Below the pieces are notes generated by a model. That model saw only the letters and a list, made by a program, of their open reading frames with translations. It was not told the origin of the DNA and ran no database searches. 64,000 nt of DNA from Bdellovibrionaceae bacterium UBA2339. Lineage in GTDB: Bacteria; Bdellovibrionota; Bdellovibrionia; Bdellovibrionales; JAMPXM01. Position 1 is the first letter of the stretch, and each line of letters begins with the position of its first letter. This document shows positions 45,232 through 52,613 of this stretch, piece after piece. The stretch spans positions 9,297-73,296 of the forward strand of contig DDUL01000035.1 in NCBI GenBank assembly GCA_002344785.1, written 5' to 3'. The position numbers were made by a program, and so were the translations under genes.

Positions 45232-45519
45232 ATGGCGGAGTTTTCACTGACGATTTCAACCGACTGGACCGAACGCAAAAGGGCCGAGCGTATTCTTAAG
45301 GCTGTGGAGAATCTCACACCGCAAGACTCACTCTGCTTAGAGGCCCCACAAGGCCCTCGCGCCGATGCGATCGAGATCATGGAAGACGCGATCAAGCTTC
45401 TGCAAACAAGCTTCGATCAGCGCATCAGCATCACCGCGCAAGGCGAGCGCAAAGCCAAAGTGCAACTTAAACCCCTCAAAGGCGGCTGCTGTGGCGCCTG
45501 CGGAGGAGACGACTCATGA
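45232..45519 (+). CDS. Small protein with Cys-rich tail, upstream of nnrS
   Basis: About 95 residues from the ATG at 45232; AAGGAGG lies 11 nt upstream and inside a longer reading frame, which decides the start. FSLTISTDWTERKRAERILK and EAPQGPRADAIEIMEDAIKL form an alpha/beta domain. The last residues are LKGGCCGACGGDDS, three Cys in a Gly-rich tail that could bind metal. Its TGA overlaps the nnrS ATG (ATGA). Downstream of the FNR-type box. No family recognised. Confidence 0.75.
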   Translation: MAEFSLTISTDWTERKRAERILKAVENLTPQDSLCLEAPQGPRADAIEIMEDAIKLLQTSFDQRISITAQGERKAKVQLKPLKGGCCGACGGDDS

Positions 45520-46676
45520 TCGCCAATCTCGGCCTGACCCAGAATCCTTTCCGCATCTTCTTCCCTGTCGCTTGGGCCATGGGACTTTGGGGAGTGCTCG
45601 TCTGGGCGCTCTTCCACTTCGGCTGGATTCCATATCCAGGAGTCTTCCACCCTCAAGCCATGATGGGCGGATTCATTCTGGGTCACGTCTTGGGATTTCT
45701 ACTGACCGCGGGACCTCGCTTCACCGGCACAGGCCCGCTGCATCCGCTTGAGCTCACACTGAGCTTCACACTCTTCATGAGTGTGGTGATCGCCTCGCTC
45801 GCGCAACTCCCCAATCGCGCCGTCTTCGCCCTCATGTTCTTGGCGCTCGCGGCCGCCGCGCTCATTCTCGCTCGTCGCTTTCTTGAACGTCGCAAATCCC
45901 CGCCCGATGAATTCATTCATCTGCCCTTCGGCATGATCGCAGCTCTCATCGGTAGTCTCAGCCGCGTTTACGACTTCGAATCCGAAGCCTTCGCGCGCTG
46001 GGGCGGCATCCTCATCTACGAAGCTTTCATCCTCAGTTTAGTTCTTGGCATCGGCGGACGACTCGGTCCCTTTCTCATGCATGGCGGAGCTGACCCGTCG
46101 CAGGGACAACACGCTCCCATCAACAAGTGGTCGTTGCGCTGGCCGCTCGCAATTTTTTGGTTCAGCACTTTGGCCGAGGCCACAGCCGACGACAGCCTCA
46201 TCGCCAACAGCTTCCGTACACTCCGCGCCGCCATCGTTCTCTATGTGCTCGTGCGCGACTGGAAAGTGTTCCGCGCGCCTCGCACACGCAGCGCGCATGC
46301 TTGGGGAATCTGGGCTTCGGCTTGGATGCTCCCCATCGGACTGTTCGGTTCAGCTTGGTCGGAGACTCGCGTGCACGCATTGCATCTCTTCTATGTCGGA
46401 GGTCTTGGCCTACTGACTTTGATGATCGCGACTCGCGTTCTGCTCGCTCACGGAAGTCGACGCCTGCTCTTTGAGCGAAAAGTGAGTCTCATGTCGCCTG
46501 TGATTCTCGGAACTGTTGTGGCCGCTTGGACTCGCTGGTCCGCAGGGCTCTCAGCTGACATCTACTTCAGCCATCTCACCTATGCCGCGATCTTGTGGGT
46601 GCTCGCGCTCGGCTACTGGGGCGCGATCTTCCTCAAAGAAGGCTGGCATCAACCACTTGGATTTGCCGATGATTGA
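45516..46676 (+). CDS. nnrS: NnrS family protein (heme/copper membrane protein of NO metabolism)
   Basis: 386 residues, about twelve helices. QNPFRIFFPVAWAMGLWGVL, then FHPQAMMGGFILGHVLGFLL, TAGPRFTGTGPLHPLELTLS and GIGGRLGPFLMHGG are NnrS signatures. NnrS binds heme and copper and protects against nitrosative stress in other bacteria. Coupled to the Cys-tailed small protein by ATGA. Its 3' end overlaps the convergent Crp/Fnr gene by 44 bp. Confidence 0.9.
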   Translation: MIANLGLTQNPFRIFFPVAWAMGLWGVLVWALFHFGWIPYPGVFHPQAMMGGFILGHVLGFLLTAGPRFTGTGPLHPLELTLSFTLFMSVVIASLAQLPNRAVFALMFLALAAAALILARRFLERRKSPPDEFIHLPFGMIAALIGSLSRVYDFESEAFARWGGILIYEAFILSLVLGIGGRLGPFLMHGGADPSQGQHAPINKWSLRWPLAIFWFSTLAEATADDSLIANSFRTLRAAIVLYVLVRDWKVFRAPRTRSAHAWGIWASAWMLPIGLFGSAWSETRVHALHLFYVGGLGLLTLMIATRVLLAHGSRRLLFERKVSLMSPVILGTVVAAWTRWSAGLSADIYFSHLTYAAILWVLALGYWGAIFLKEGWHQPLGFADD

Positions 46677-47277
46677 GTCGAATCGCACCCGCATTTTCAA
46701 TCTCACCCAAGGCGCGAGAGAAAGTCTCCGGCCGGAGGCCGAGCATCAACGCGACCTCATGTTTCTTATGCGGCAAGGTGATCAATTCACTTTCTTGTTC
46801 GACCACCAACTTTTTCAAGAAGGCCGCGACTCGCTCGCGGGCCGACGCCATGCCGATCGAGTCGATGACGCCGTTGAGATGATCCATCCATCGACAAATC
46901 GACTTCAAAACTTGTGGATAGAGCGAGGGATGCTTCTGCAAAAGTTCCAGCAGCTTTTCTCGTGGCAACAAGTAAAGACGGACGTCAGTTCCCGCCACGA
47001 CAAAGTCCGACTGTGCCGTCCCATCCAACGCGGATTTTTCACCAAAGCAATCGCCGGGCTCAAGAATCTGCAGCAGCAGTTCTTTGCCTTGTGGGTTCAA
47101 GCGCATCACCTTCGCGCGACCGCTCTGCAGAAGGAAAAGGCCGGGCGAAACTTGCTCGGATGGGATGATGGTCGAGTCGCGCGTGAAATCTTGGCGTCGC
47201 AAGTGACTCAGAATTTCATTCGTGATGCCCTCTTCGAGGGTCGAGCAAATGGGGCAATTCAGCTCAGCCAATGTCAA
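46633..47277 (-). CDS. Crp/Fnr-family regulator, DNR-like
   Basis: 214 residues. cNMP-type beta-roll at about 25-130 (SEQVSPGLFLLQSGRAKVMR, LEPGDCFGEKSALDGTAQSD), dimer helix, and a C-terminal HTH HEVALMLGLRPETFSRALGE. N-terminal LNCPICSTLEE has two Cys only, not the four of an Fe-S Fnr; DNR/NnrR regulators of NO also lack them and use heme. Divergent from nirK, so it probably controls nirK and the FNR-box promoter (inference). Confidence 0.88.
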   Translation of the reverse strand: MTLAELNCPICSTLEEGITNEILSHLRRQDFTRDSTIIPSEQVSPGLFLLQSGRAKVMRLNPQGKELLLQILEPGDCFGEKSALDGTAQSDFVVAGTDVRLYLLPREKLLELLQKHPSLYPQVLKSICRWMDHLNGVIDSIGMASARERVAAFLKKLVVEQESELITLPHKKHEVALMLGLRPETFSRALGEIENAGAIRLNHRQIQVVDASLL

Positions 47278-47389
47278 AAACTCCCTGAGAATTGTGCTTC
47301 ACCAAAAATTTACTTCAATAGTTCAACGACTTCACTCTCAATGAGTGATGAACACGACGAGCCCAAACAGAGTGATGAAGGAGGGCGCC

Positions 47390-48880
47390 ATGCGTCAGCA
47401 AGCAGTAAGCCGAAATGCACCGGCAGTTAAAACCCCAGTAAGAACCCCAATGATCAGCAAGTCCGCGCAAAGGTGGTGGCTCACGGCATTGGCCGTGTTG
47501 ATCGCGCCTTCTCTCGCGCACTCAGGCATCGACCTCAAAATCGATCTCAAAAAACTGCCAACCGAAGAAGCGAAGCTCACTTACGCTCCCGAAGTTCCGC
47601 CGCCGATCACTCGGCGCAAACCCGCGCGCGTGAAAATTCATCTCGAAACTAAAGAGGTGAAGAAGCGCTTGGCCGATGGTGTCGAGTACACTTTCTGGAC
47701 TTTCGGCGGAACAGTTCCGGGGCCGATGATTCGCATTCGCGAAGGTGACTATGTCGACTTCACTTTGGCGAATCATCCTTCCAGCAAGATGCCTCACAAC
47801 ATCGACTTGCATGCGGTCACAGGCCAAGGTGGCGGTGCCGAAGGTTCGTTCACAGCGCCCGGCCATTCTTCAACCTTCTCTTTCCGCGCGCTGAACCCCG
47901 GCCTCTACATCTATCACTGCGCGACCGCTCCGGTCGGTATGCACATCGCCAACGGCATGTACGGATTGATCTTGGTTGAGCCGGAGAAAGGTTTGCCGAA
48001 AGTTGATAAGGAATTCTACGTCGTGCAGAGCGAGTTCTACACCAAAGGCAAGTACGGCGATAAAGGTCTGCAGCCTTTCGACATGGAAAAGGCCGTCAAA
48101 GAGCAAGCTGACTATGTCGTCTTCAACGGTTCTGTCGGCGCACTCACTGGCGATGGCGCAATCAAAGCCAAAGTCGGTGAGAAGATCCGCATCTTTGTCG
48201 GTAACGGCGGCCCGAACTTGGTGTCGTCTTTCCACGTGATCGGCGAGGTCTTCGACAACGTCTACCAAGATGGCGGCACTAAGGTGACTCAGAACAATGT
48301 GCAGACCACTTTGGTTCCCGCAGGCGGTTCGAGCATCGTCGAGTTCAAAACTGAAACTGCGGCGAACTTGATCTTGGTCGACCACTCCATCTTCCGCGCC
48401 TTCAACAAAGGTGCGCTCGGCATGTTGAAGGTCGAAGGCGAACACAATCCGGCGATCTACACCGGCAAAACCGTGGACGCGATCTATCTGCCTGAAGGTG
48501 GCGCGATCCAAACTATGCCGCAAGAAGCGAAGGCCGCACCGAAAGCTGAAACCTTCGAAGAGCGCATGAAAGCCGGCAAGGGCGTGTACACTGCCAGCTG
48601 TGCCGCTTGTCACCAAGAGAACGGCATGGGCCTACCTGGCGCCTTCCCGCCGCTCGCCAAAGCCGACTACTTGATGGCCGACAAAAAGCGCTCCATCAAT
48701 GTGGTGTTGCATGGCCTCGAAGGGAAAATCAAAGTTAACGGCGTCGATTATGATGGCGTGATGCCGGCCCTTGGCCTCGATGACGAAGACATTGCCAACG
48801 TTCTCACCTATGTTCGCAACACTTGGGGCAACAAAGGCGAAGCCGTAAAACCGAGCGAAGTGAAAGCGCTCAGAAAGTGA
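47390..48880 (+). CDS. nirK: Copper nitrite reductase fused to cytochrome c
   Basis: About 496 residues from the ATG at 47390, with AAGGAGG 5 nt upstream; earlier in-frame ATGs have none. Signal anchor WWLTALAVLIAPSLAHSG. Copper ligands: type 1 His136, Cys177, His185, Met190; type 2 His141, His176, His282 (PHNIDLHAVTG, YHCATAPVGMHIANGM, SSFHVIGEVFD). Catalytic Asp is in HNID. C-terminal class I cytochrome c at about 395-490 with CAACH (404-408) and MPALGLDDEDIANVLTYVR. Reduces nitrite to NO in the periplasm; the tethered heme is the electron donor, as in Ralstonia pickettii-type enzymes. Confidence 0.95.
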   Translation: MRQQAVSRNAPAVKTPVRTPMISKSAQRWWLTALAVLIAPSLAHSGIDLKIDLKKLPTEEAKLTYAPEVPPPITRRKPARVKIHLETKEVKKRLADGVEYTFWTFGGTVPGPMIRIREGDYVDFTLANHPSSKMPHNIDLHAVTGQGGGAEGSFTAPGHSSTFSFRALNPGLYIYHCATAPVGMHIANGMYGLILVEPEKGLPKVDKEFYVVQSEFYTKGKYGDKGLQPFDMEKAVKEQADYVVFNGSVGALTGDGAIKAKVGEKIRIFVGNGGPNLVSSFHVIGEVFDNVYQDGGTKVTQNNVQTTLVPAGGSSIVEFKTETAANLILVDHSIFRAFNKGALGMLKVEGEHNPAIYTGKTVDAIYLPEGGAIQTMPQEAKAAPKAETFEERMKAGKGVYTASCAACHQENGMGLPGAFPPLAKADYLMADKKRSINVVLHGLEGKIKVNGVDYDGVMPALGLDDEDIANVLTYVRNTWGNKGEAVKPSEVKALRK

Positions 48881-48888
48881 CCTGATCC

Positions 48889-49671
48889 ATGAGACGCCGA
48901 AGATTTCTTCATTCTCTCTCACTCTTCGGCGTCTTGTTCTTCGCGATCACTCCTAGCCACGCCGAAAACGCGAAGTCGGCCGCGCGCGTGGGCATCAAGT
49001 CCGGCATTTACTCGCCCCTCTTTCGCGAGCCCGACGAAGTCGATCGAAAAATCCAAAGCTTCGCGCTCGATCAGCGCGCCGTCACACGTCGACAATTCGC
49101 GGAGTTTCTCAAACAAAAGCCTGAATATTCGCCCGGTCGAATTGCGTCCCGCCTCGCCGACAAAAATTACTTAGAAGGCTGGAAAGACAACTCACCCCCG
49201 CAAGGCACCGAAGATTTACCGGTGAGCAATGTCTCCTGGTTCGCGGCGCGCGCCTACTGCAAACAGCAAGGTGGACGTCTGCCCACCGTCGACGAATGGG
49301 AGTTCGCCGCCGACGCGCAAAACCCGGCCAATCTCAAAAAGATTCTCGACTGGTACGCCAAGCCCGCCGACGAACTTCCGCAGTCCAGTGACCTCAAGCC
49401 CGACGGCCGAGGTCTCATCGGCATGCACGGCGTGATCTGGGAATGGACAGAAGATTTCTCCTCAGTTCTCATCCAAGGCGACTCACGCTCCAGCAACGAC
49501 ACGTCCAACAACTTCTGCGGCGCCGGCGCACTCAACGCCAAACGCCCCAACGAATACGCCACCTTCATGCGCTTCGCCTTTCGCTCCAGTCTTCGCGCCG
49601 CCTCGTCGGCGCGCAGTCTCGGCTTTCGCTGTGCTTACGACTCTCCCACCTCACAGGAGAAACCCAAATGA
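48889..49671 (+). CDS. nirV: NirV-like protein (formylglycine-generating-enzyme/SUMF fold), exported
   Basis: 260 residues, signal RRRRFLHSLSLFGVLFFAIT. SUMF1-type core: VTRRQFAEFLKQKPEYSPGR, LPVSNVSWFAARAYCKQQGG, RLPTVDEWEFAADAQ and EWTEDFSSVL, ending RSLGFRCAYD. The NirV proteins that accompany nirK in denitrifiers have this fold and an unknown role. It starts 8 bp after nirK and overlaps the SCO gene by 4 bp. The active-site cysteines of true sulfatase modifiers are not arranged as expected, so Cys-to-formylglycine activity is unlikely. Confidence 0.82.
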   Translation: MRRRRFLHSLSLFGVLFFAITPSHAENAKSAARVGIKSGIYSPLFREPDEVDRKIQSFALDQRAVTRRQFAEFLKQKPEYSPGRIASRLADKNYLEGWKDNSPPQGTEDLPVSNVSWFAARAYCKQQGGRLPTVDEWEFAADAQNPANLKKILDWYAKPADELPQSSDLKPDGRGLIGMHGVIWEWTEDFSSVLIQGDSRSSNDTSNNFCGAGALNAKRPNEYATFMRFAFRSSLRAASSARSLGFRCAYDSPTSQEKPK

Positions 49672-50237
49672 ACTCACGTCTCACAACACTCATCGCTTCC
49701 GTCACACTCACACTGCTCGCAATTCCAAATTTCGCGAGCGCGGACTCGCTCTACCTTTCTGAAGGTCAGTGGACCACTCACCAAGACAAGAGCATCAAAG
49801 TTTCCGAGTTCAAAGGCCAGCCCCGCGTGCTCACCATGATCTTCACACGCTGCCCCTCGGCCTGCCCGATGATCATCAACGACCTCAAAAAAATCGAGCG
49901 CGCCCTCACCCCCGCCGCGCGCAAAAAAGTTCGCTTCACGGTGATGAGCTTCGACAGCAAGAACGACACACCCGAAGCGCTGCGCGCCTTCGCCAGCAAA
50001 ATGAAACTCGGCGACAACTGGGATCTGCTCGTCGCCAACGAGGCCGACACGCGCGAGATGGCCGCGCTCCTCAACGTGCAGTACAAGCAGATCCCCTCAG
50101 GAGAATTCGTCCACTCCAACTGGGTGCACGCCGTCGATGCCGAGGGCCAATTGCTCAAAAGCCGCGAAGGCCTCGGCCAGCCCGGCGAAGAGCTGGCCCG
50201 CCTGCTGAATCAATCGCTGCTTCCGACAAAGCGCTGA
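49668..50237 (+). CDS. SCO1/SenC-family copper chaperone
   Basis: 189 residues from the ATG at 49668 (ATGA overlap with nirV, GGAGA upstream). Signal RLTTLIASVTLTLLAIPNFA. Thioredoxin fold with MIFTRCPSACPMIIND (Cys62, Cys66) and the copper His in EFVHSNWVHAVDAEG (His149 or His154). SCO proteins load copper into CuA of cytochrome oxidase. Linked to nirK here, it may metallate NirK (inference). Convergent with the next gene, 3 bp apart. Confidence 0.92.
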   Translation: MNSRLTTLIASVTLTLLAIPNFASADSLYLSEGQWTTHQDKSIKVSEFKGQPRVLTMIFTRCPSACPMIINDLKKIERALTPAARKKVRFTVMSFDSKNDTPEALRAFASKMKLGDNWDLLVANEADTREMAALLNVQYKQIPSGEFVHSNWVHAVDAEGQLLKSREGLGQPGEELARLLNQSLLPTKR

Positions 50238-50240
50238 GCC

Positions 50241-51146
50241 TCATCGAAGCGACGGTGCGGAGATCACGGGAACCAACTGCGGATCGTTGGCGTCGCGGAA
50301 TTCCGACATCGTCGCCACTTGCCACGCAAAGCGAATCTCTTCAGGCTTCGCTTCATACTCCACCCAGTCTCCAACACGGCGCTTTGCCCACGCGTTCGCG
50401 TCTCGCGGCGCAAGCTGCAGATACTCCGACTCAAGTCGCAAAAGCACCAATCGCTCATCGAGCGAGGCCTCAAGCCAAGCTTCAATCGCCCACACACCCT
50501 TGGTCGCCAACCAAGCACGGCGTCCACGCCGAGCTTCGCCACTCGTCTCACCACTTTCGATCGCAAATCGTCCTAGCCAGACAAAGTCGCGCGCCGCGGC
50601 CTTCACTTGCACCTTCTCTCCGGCAACTTTCTGTCGCACTTGTTTCGCCTGATCGGCACTCAACGACTCTGCGTGAATGCGATAGAGACAACCGCTGGCC
50701 TCGATCAGCACCTCCGACTCGCTAAAAGAAGCGCCCAACCGACCCAACAACTCCACCACTCCCATCTCATCCGACACATTGGCGTGAAAGCCCTCGGCTT
50801 TCATCAACTCGGCCGGCGGCCCGACACCTTCGCGCTCACCTCGCCTCCACGACGGCCACCGATTCAACACCGAAGCCGTCGGCACATTCAGCTTCACCTC
50901 AGATCTCTCGATCATCGCATGCTCCAAACTTGTGGCGATTTCGTGCGGCAATGACTCTCGCGCTATGCGCCAGATCTCTTGCTCGCCTTCCACCACAAAG
51001 CGCTCAGGTTCGAGCGAGAACGCCGCTCGCCCGCGAATCTCGATCTCTTGCGACTGCGCGTTTGCGCCCACGCTTGCAATCCCCGAAAGCAACAACACCC
51101 CTCCGAACGCTCGCTTCATCGCAGTTCCCCAGTTGCGTGTGTCCAT
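50241..51146 (-). CDS. Exported protein of unknown function
   Basis: About 301 residues from the ATG at 51146, where GGGAGG is 6 nt upstream; an inner ATG at 51119 is less well placed. Signal RAFGGVLLLSGIASVGANAQ. The mature chain is mixed alpha/beta and Glu/Arg rich: FVVEGEQEIWRIARESLPHE, DFVWLGRFAIESGETSGEAR. A single Cys occurs at ASGCLYRIH. No family recognised. Between the nirK cluster and the second Cys-rich LuxR gene, on the opposite strand to both. Confidence 0.65.
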   Translation of the reverse strand: MDTRNWGTAMKRAFGGVLLLSGIASVGANAQSQEIEIRGRAAFSLEPERFVVEGEQEIWRIARESLPHEIATSLEHAMIERSEVKLNVPTASVLNRWPSWRRGEREGVGPPAELMKAEGFHANVSDEMGVVELLGRLGASFSESEVLIEASGCLYRIHAESLSADQAKQVRQKVAGEKVQVKAAARDFVWLGRFAIESGETSGEARRGRRAWLATKGVWAIEAWLEASLDERLVLLRLESEYLQLAPRDANAWAKRRVGDWVEYEAKPEEIRFAWQVATMSEFRDANDPQLVPVISAPSLR

Positions 51147-51339
51147 ACACACCTCCCTCTGGATTTCACTCCACGCCGAAGCTGAGTGAATGAACATCGA
51201 ACCCCCGGGTGGATTTCGTGATCTCTGGCACGGCGCGAATGATAATTTTGATTCACAATCGGGCGCTTAGTCCCAGCGGCTCATCGCTCAACGAGTTCCT
51301 TCTCGACCAATGCTTCGGACTTCGGCATCGTGCCCGAAG

Positions 51340-51846
51340 ATGAATGATGAATTCCTCAAGCGAGTCGGGCTTTGTCTCAAAGATGCCGACGGCCGAGTGC
51401 TGTCGCAGAATGCGATTTGCCTCAAGCTCTGCGGCGATTGCATCGGCCAAATCTGCGACAAAGCCTGCATGCGTGAAGGCCCCTTACCGCCCGGCGAAGT
51501 TCGACACGAAGTTTTCATCGCCCCGCAATCTCCTCGCGACGCCCCACCCATCGACTCGATCTTGTGGAACGACGGCGAACACCTGCTCACCTTCTTGCTA
51601 GATCGACGGCCTGCACTCGACCATCTTCGCGCCCAACTTTCGCCGCACATCCCCCGCCTGACCGCGACAGAGTCCAACATTCTGGAGTCCTTGCTCAACG
51701 GCTCAAGCAACCGCCAACTCGCCACCACACTTCACATCAGTCCCGCGACACTCAAAACCCACCTCAACAATATGTATCGCAAACTCCCCGCCGCCACCGC
51801 CCGAGCCCTCCGCCACTGGCGTCAGTCACGCCACAATCCCAGCTAA
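51340..51846 (+). CDS. Second LuxR-type regulator with conserved-cysteine N-terminal domain
   Basis: 168 residues from the ATG at 51340; an ATG at 51310 would add ten. Cys12, Cys27-x3-Cys31-x7-Cys39-x3-Cys43 (plus Cys34) in GLCLKDADGRV...ICLKLCGDCIGQICDKACMR share the spacing of the paralog at 41718, including 15 residues between first and second Cys. The C-terminal HTH is TATESNILESLLNGSSNRQL, TTLHISPATLKTHLNNMYRK. Lies between the nirK cluster and ssrA. Probably a redox or NO-responsive regulator (inference). Confidence 0.8.
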   Translation: MNDEFLKRVGLCLKDADGRVLSQNAICLKLCGDCIGQICDKACMREGPLPPGEVRHEVFIAPQSPRDAPPIDSILWNDGEHLLTFLLDRRPALDHLRAQLSPHIPRLTATESNILESLLNGSSNRQLATTLHISPATLKTHLNNMYRKLPAATARALRHWRQSRHNPS

Positions 51847-51878
51847 CAAAATTCCCCACGCTCCCGCCAAATCTCTGC

Positions 51879-51884
51879 TACACT
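51879..51884 (+). promoter_or_regulatory. Probable -10 element of ssrA
   Basis: TACACT is placed 13 bp before the mature 5' end, fitting a sigma70 -10 box for a precursor processed by RNase P. I do not see a good -35 at 17 bp. Confidence 0.4.
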
Positions 51885-51897
51885 CATCGAGTTCACC

Positions 51898-52245
51898 GGG
51901 GGCGCACTGGTTTCGACGTGGGTGCTGAACTCCGAGGAGCATGCCGGGGCGCACGAGGTCCTCGTAAAAACGTGCAACTTGTAATTGGCAACGATTACGC
52001 TCTTGCTGCTTAACGCACGCAACGCGACCGACTCTTTGATCGTGTGAGTCGAGTTCGCGCAACTTAGCGATCTCGGGCGCGCTTGGTTTTCTCCAGCGAG
52101 CGCGCTCTAAACAAGCTGGGGGAGGGACAGAAAGAAGTGTGTCGTTCAACGTCATTCTGTCATCCACAATTGAGCGACTAAGCATGTAGCCCGCCTCGTG
52201 ACGGATCTCTCGCGGACGGGGGTTCGATTCCCCCCGCCTCCACCA
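51898..52245 (+). ncRNA. ssrA: tmRNA
   Basis: 348 nt. The 5' end GGGGGCGCACTGGTTTCGAC and 3' end GGTTCGATTCCCCCCGCCTC plus CACCA pair to form the 7-bp acceptor (GGGGGCG with CGCCTCC) and T arm; CCA is encoded. The tag frame reads NVQLVIGNDYALAA then TAA, with the ALAA degron. The resume codon is near 51967; I cannot fix it exactly. Rescues stalled ribosomes with SmpB. A terminator follows. The 3' end is the probable target of the island downstream. Confidence 0.97.
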
Positions 52246-52250
52246 AAAAT

Positions 52251-52290
52251 AAAAAGCTCGGACCGTAAGGTTCGGGCTTTTTGTTTTTTT
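52251..52290 (+). terminator. Rho-independent terminator of ssrA
   Basis: Stem AAAAAGCTCGGACC (52251-52264) and GGTTCGGGCTTTTT (52269-52282) with a GTAA loop, followed by a T-run to 52290. Confidence 0.92.
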
Positions 52291-52297
52291 GGCGATA

Positions 52298-52402
52298 GCC
52301 GCGGGAATCGAAGGGAGGCGTCGACCCGCAGATGATGCGATCAACGCGAGCATCAGCTGCGCGGGCGTCCGTGCCGGATGCACGGACGAGACTACGGGGC
52401 GG
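52298..52402. repeat. 105-bp structured repeat, copy 1 (downstream of ssrA)
   Basis: Direct repeat of 58482-58586, same orientation, 97 of 105 positions identical by eye. It contains nested inverted repeats: CGTCCGTGC/GCACGGACG is perfect here, and GATGC/GCATC lies further in. Both copies lie shortly after a tmRNA 3' end or its remnant. On the complement both copies encode an open frame beginning MHPARTPA, which I consider spurious. Confidence 0.88.
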
Positions 52403-52441
52403 CTCTGCAGCGAGCGACCACCACGGGAGCGAGTGAAGGAC

Positions 52442-52462
52442 CGATTCCCCCCGCCCCAACCA
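52442..52462. repeat. Partial copy of the tmRNA 3' end (possible att remnant)
   Basis: CGATTCCCCCCGCC is shared with the end of the tmRNA T arm/acceptor (52225-52238), followed by CCAACCA instead of TCCACCA. It lies 40 bp after repeat copy 1. I read it as a remnant of an integration event at ssrA. Confidence 0.6.
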
Positions 52463-52613
52463 ATTTTTTAACGCACCAGCGTCCACAGTTTGTCAACAAA
52501 GTATAATTTAGATGACGCTTACAGCGGCTGGATACTTTTGCTTCTGTTCTTTAGGGGTGGGCCTAACGGAGAGTCTCGAGCCACTGGTTCGACGTCAGAC
52601 TTGGAGTCTTGAG
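52463..52613. other. Spacer before the SIR2-like gene with a consensus -10
   Basis: A+T-rich start of the island. TATAAT at 52502-52507 is a perfect -10 hexamer, but no -35 lies at 16-18 bp. Transcription from it would give a leader of about 100 nt before the ATG at 52614. Confidence 0.4.

Noticed and set aside
47278..47389. Possible FNR box upstream of nirK
   Set aside because: The spacer has TTCAA direct repeats and CACTC/GAGTG arms but nothing near TTGATNNNNATCAA; I could not support a site.
47870..48616. 248-codon minus-strand frame opposite nirK
   Set aside because: Shadow of the nitrite reductase gene, whose copper and heme ligands prove the plus frame.
49769..50725. 318-codon plus-strand frame through the SCO gene and beyond
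   Set aside because: Arg/Pro-rich, crosses the SCO stop in another frame; SCO motifs prove the other reading.
51826..52383. Minus-strand frame across ssrA and repeat copy 1 (MHPARTPA..., WWRRGESNPRPREI)
   Set aside because: Arises from the tmRNA T arm and the structured repeat; such translations are well-known artefacts at RNA genes.
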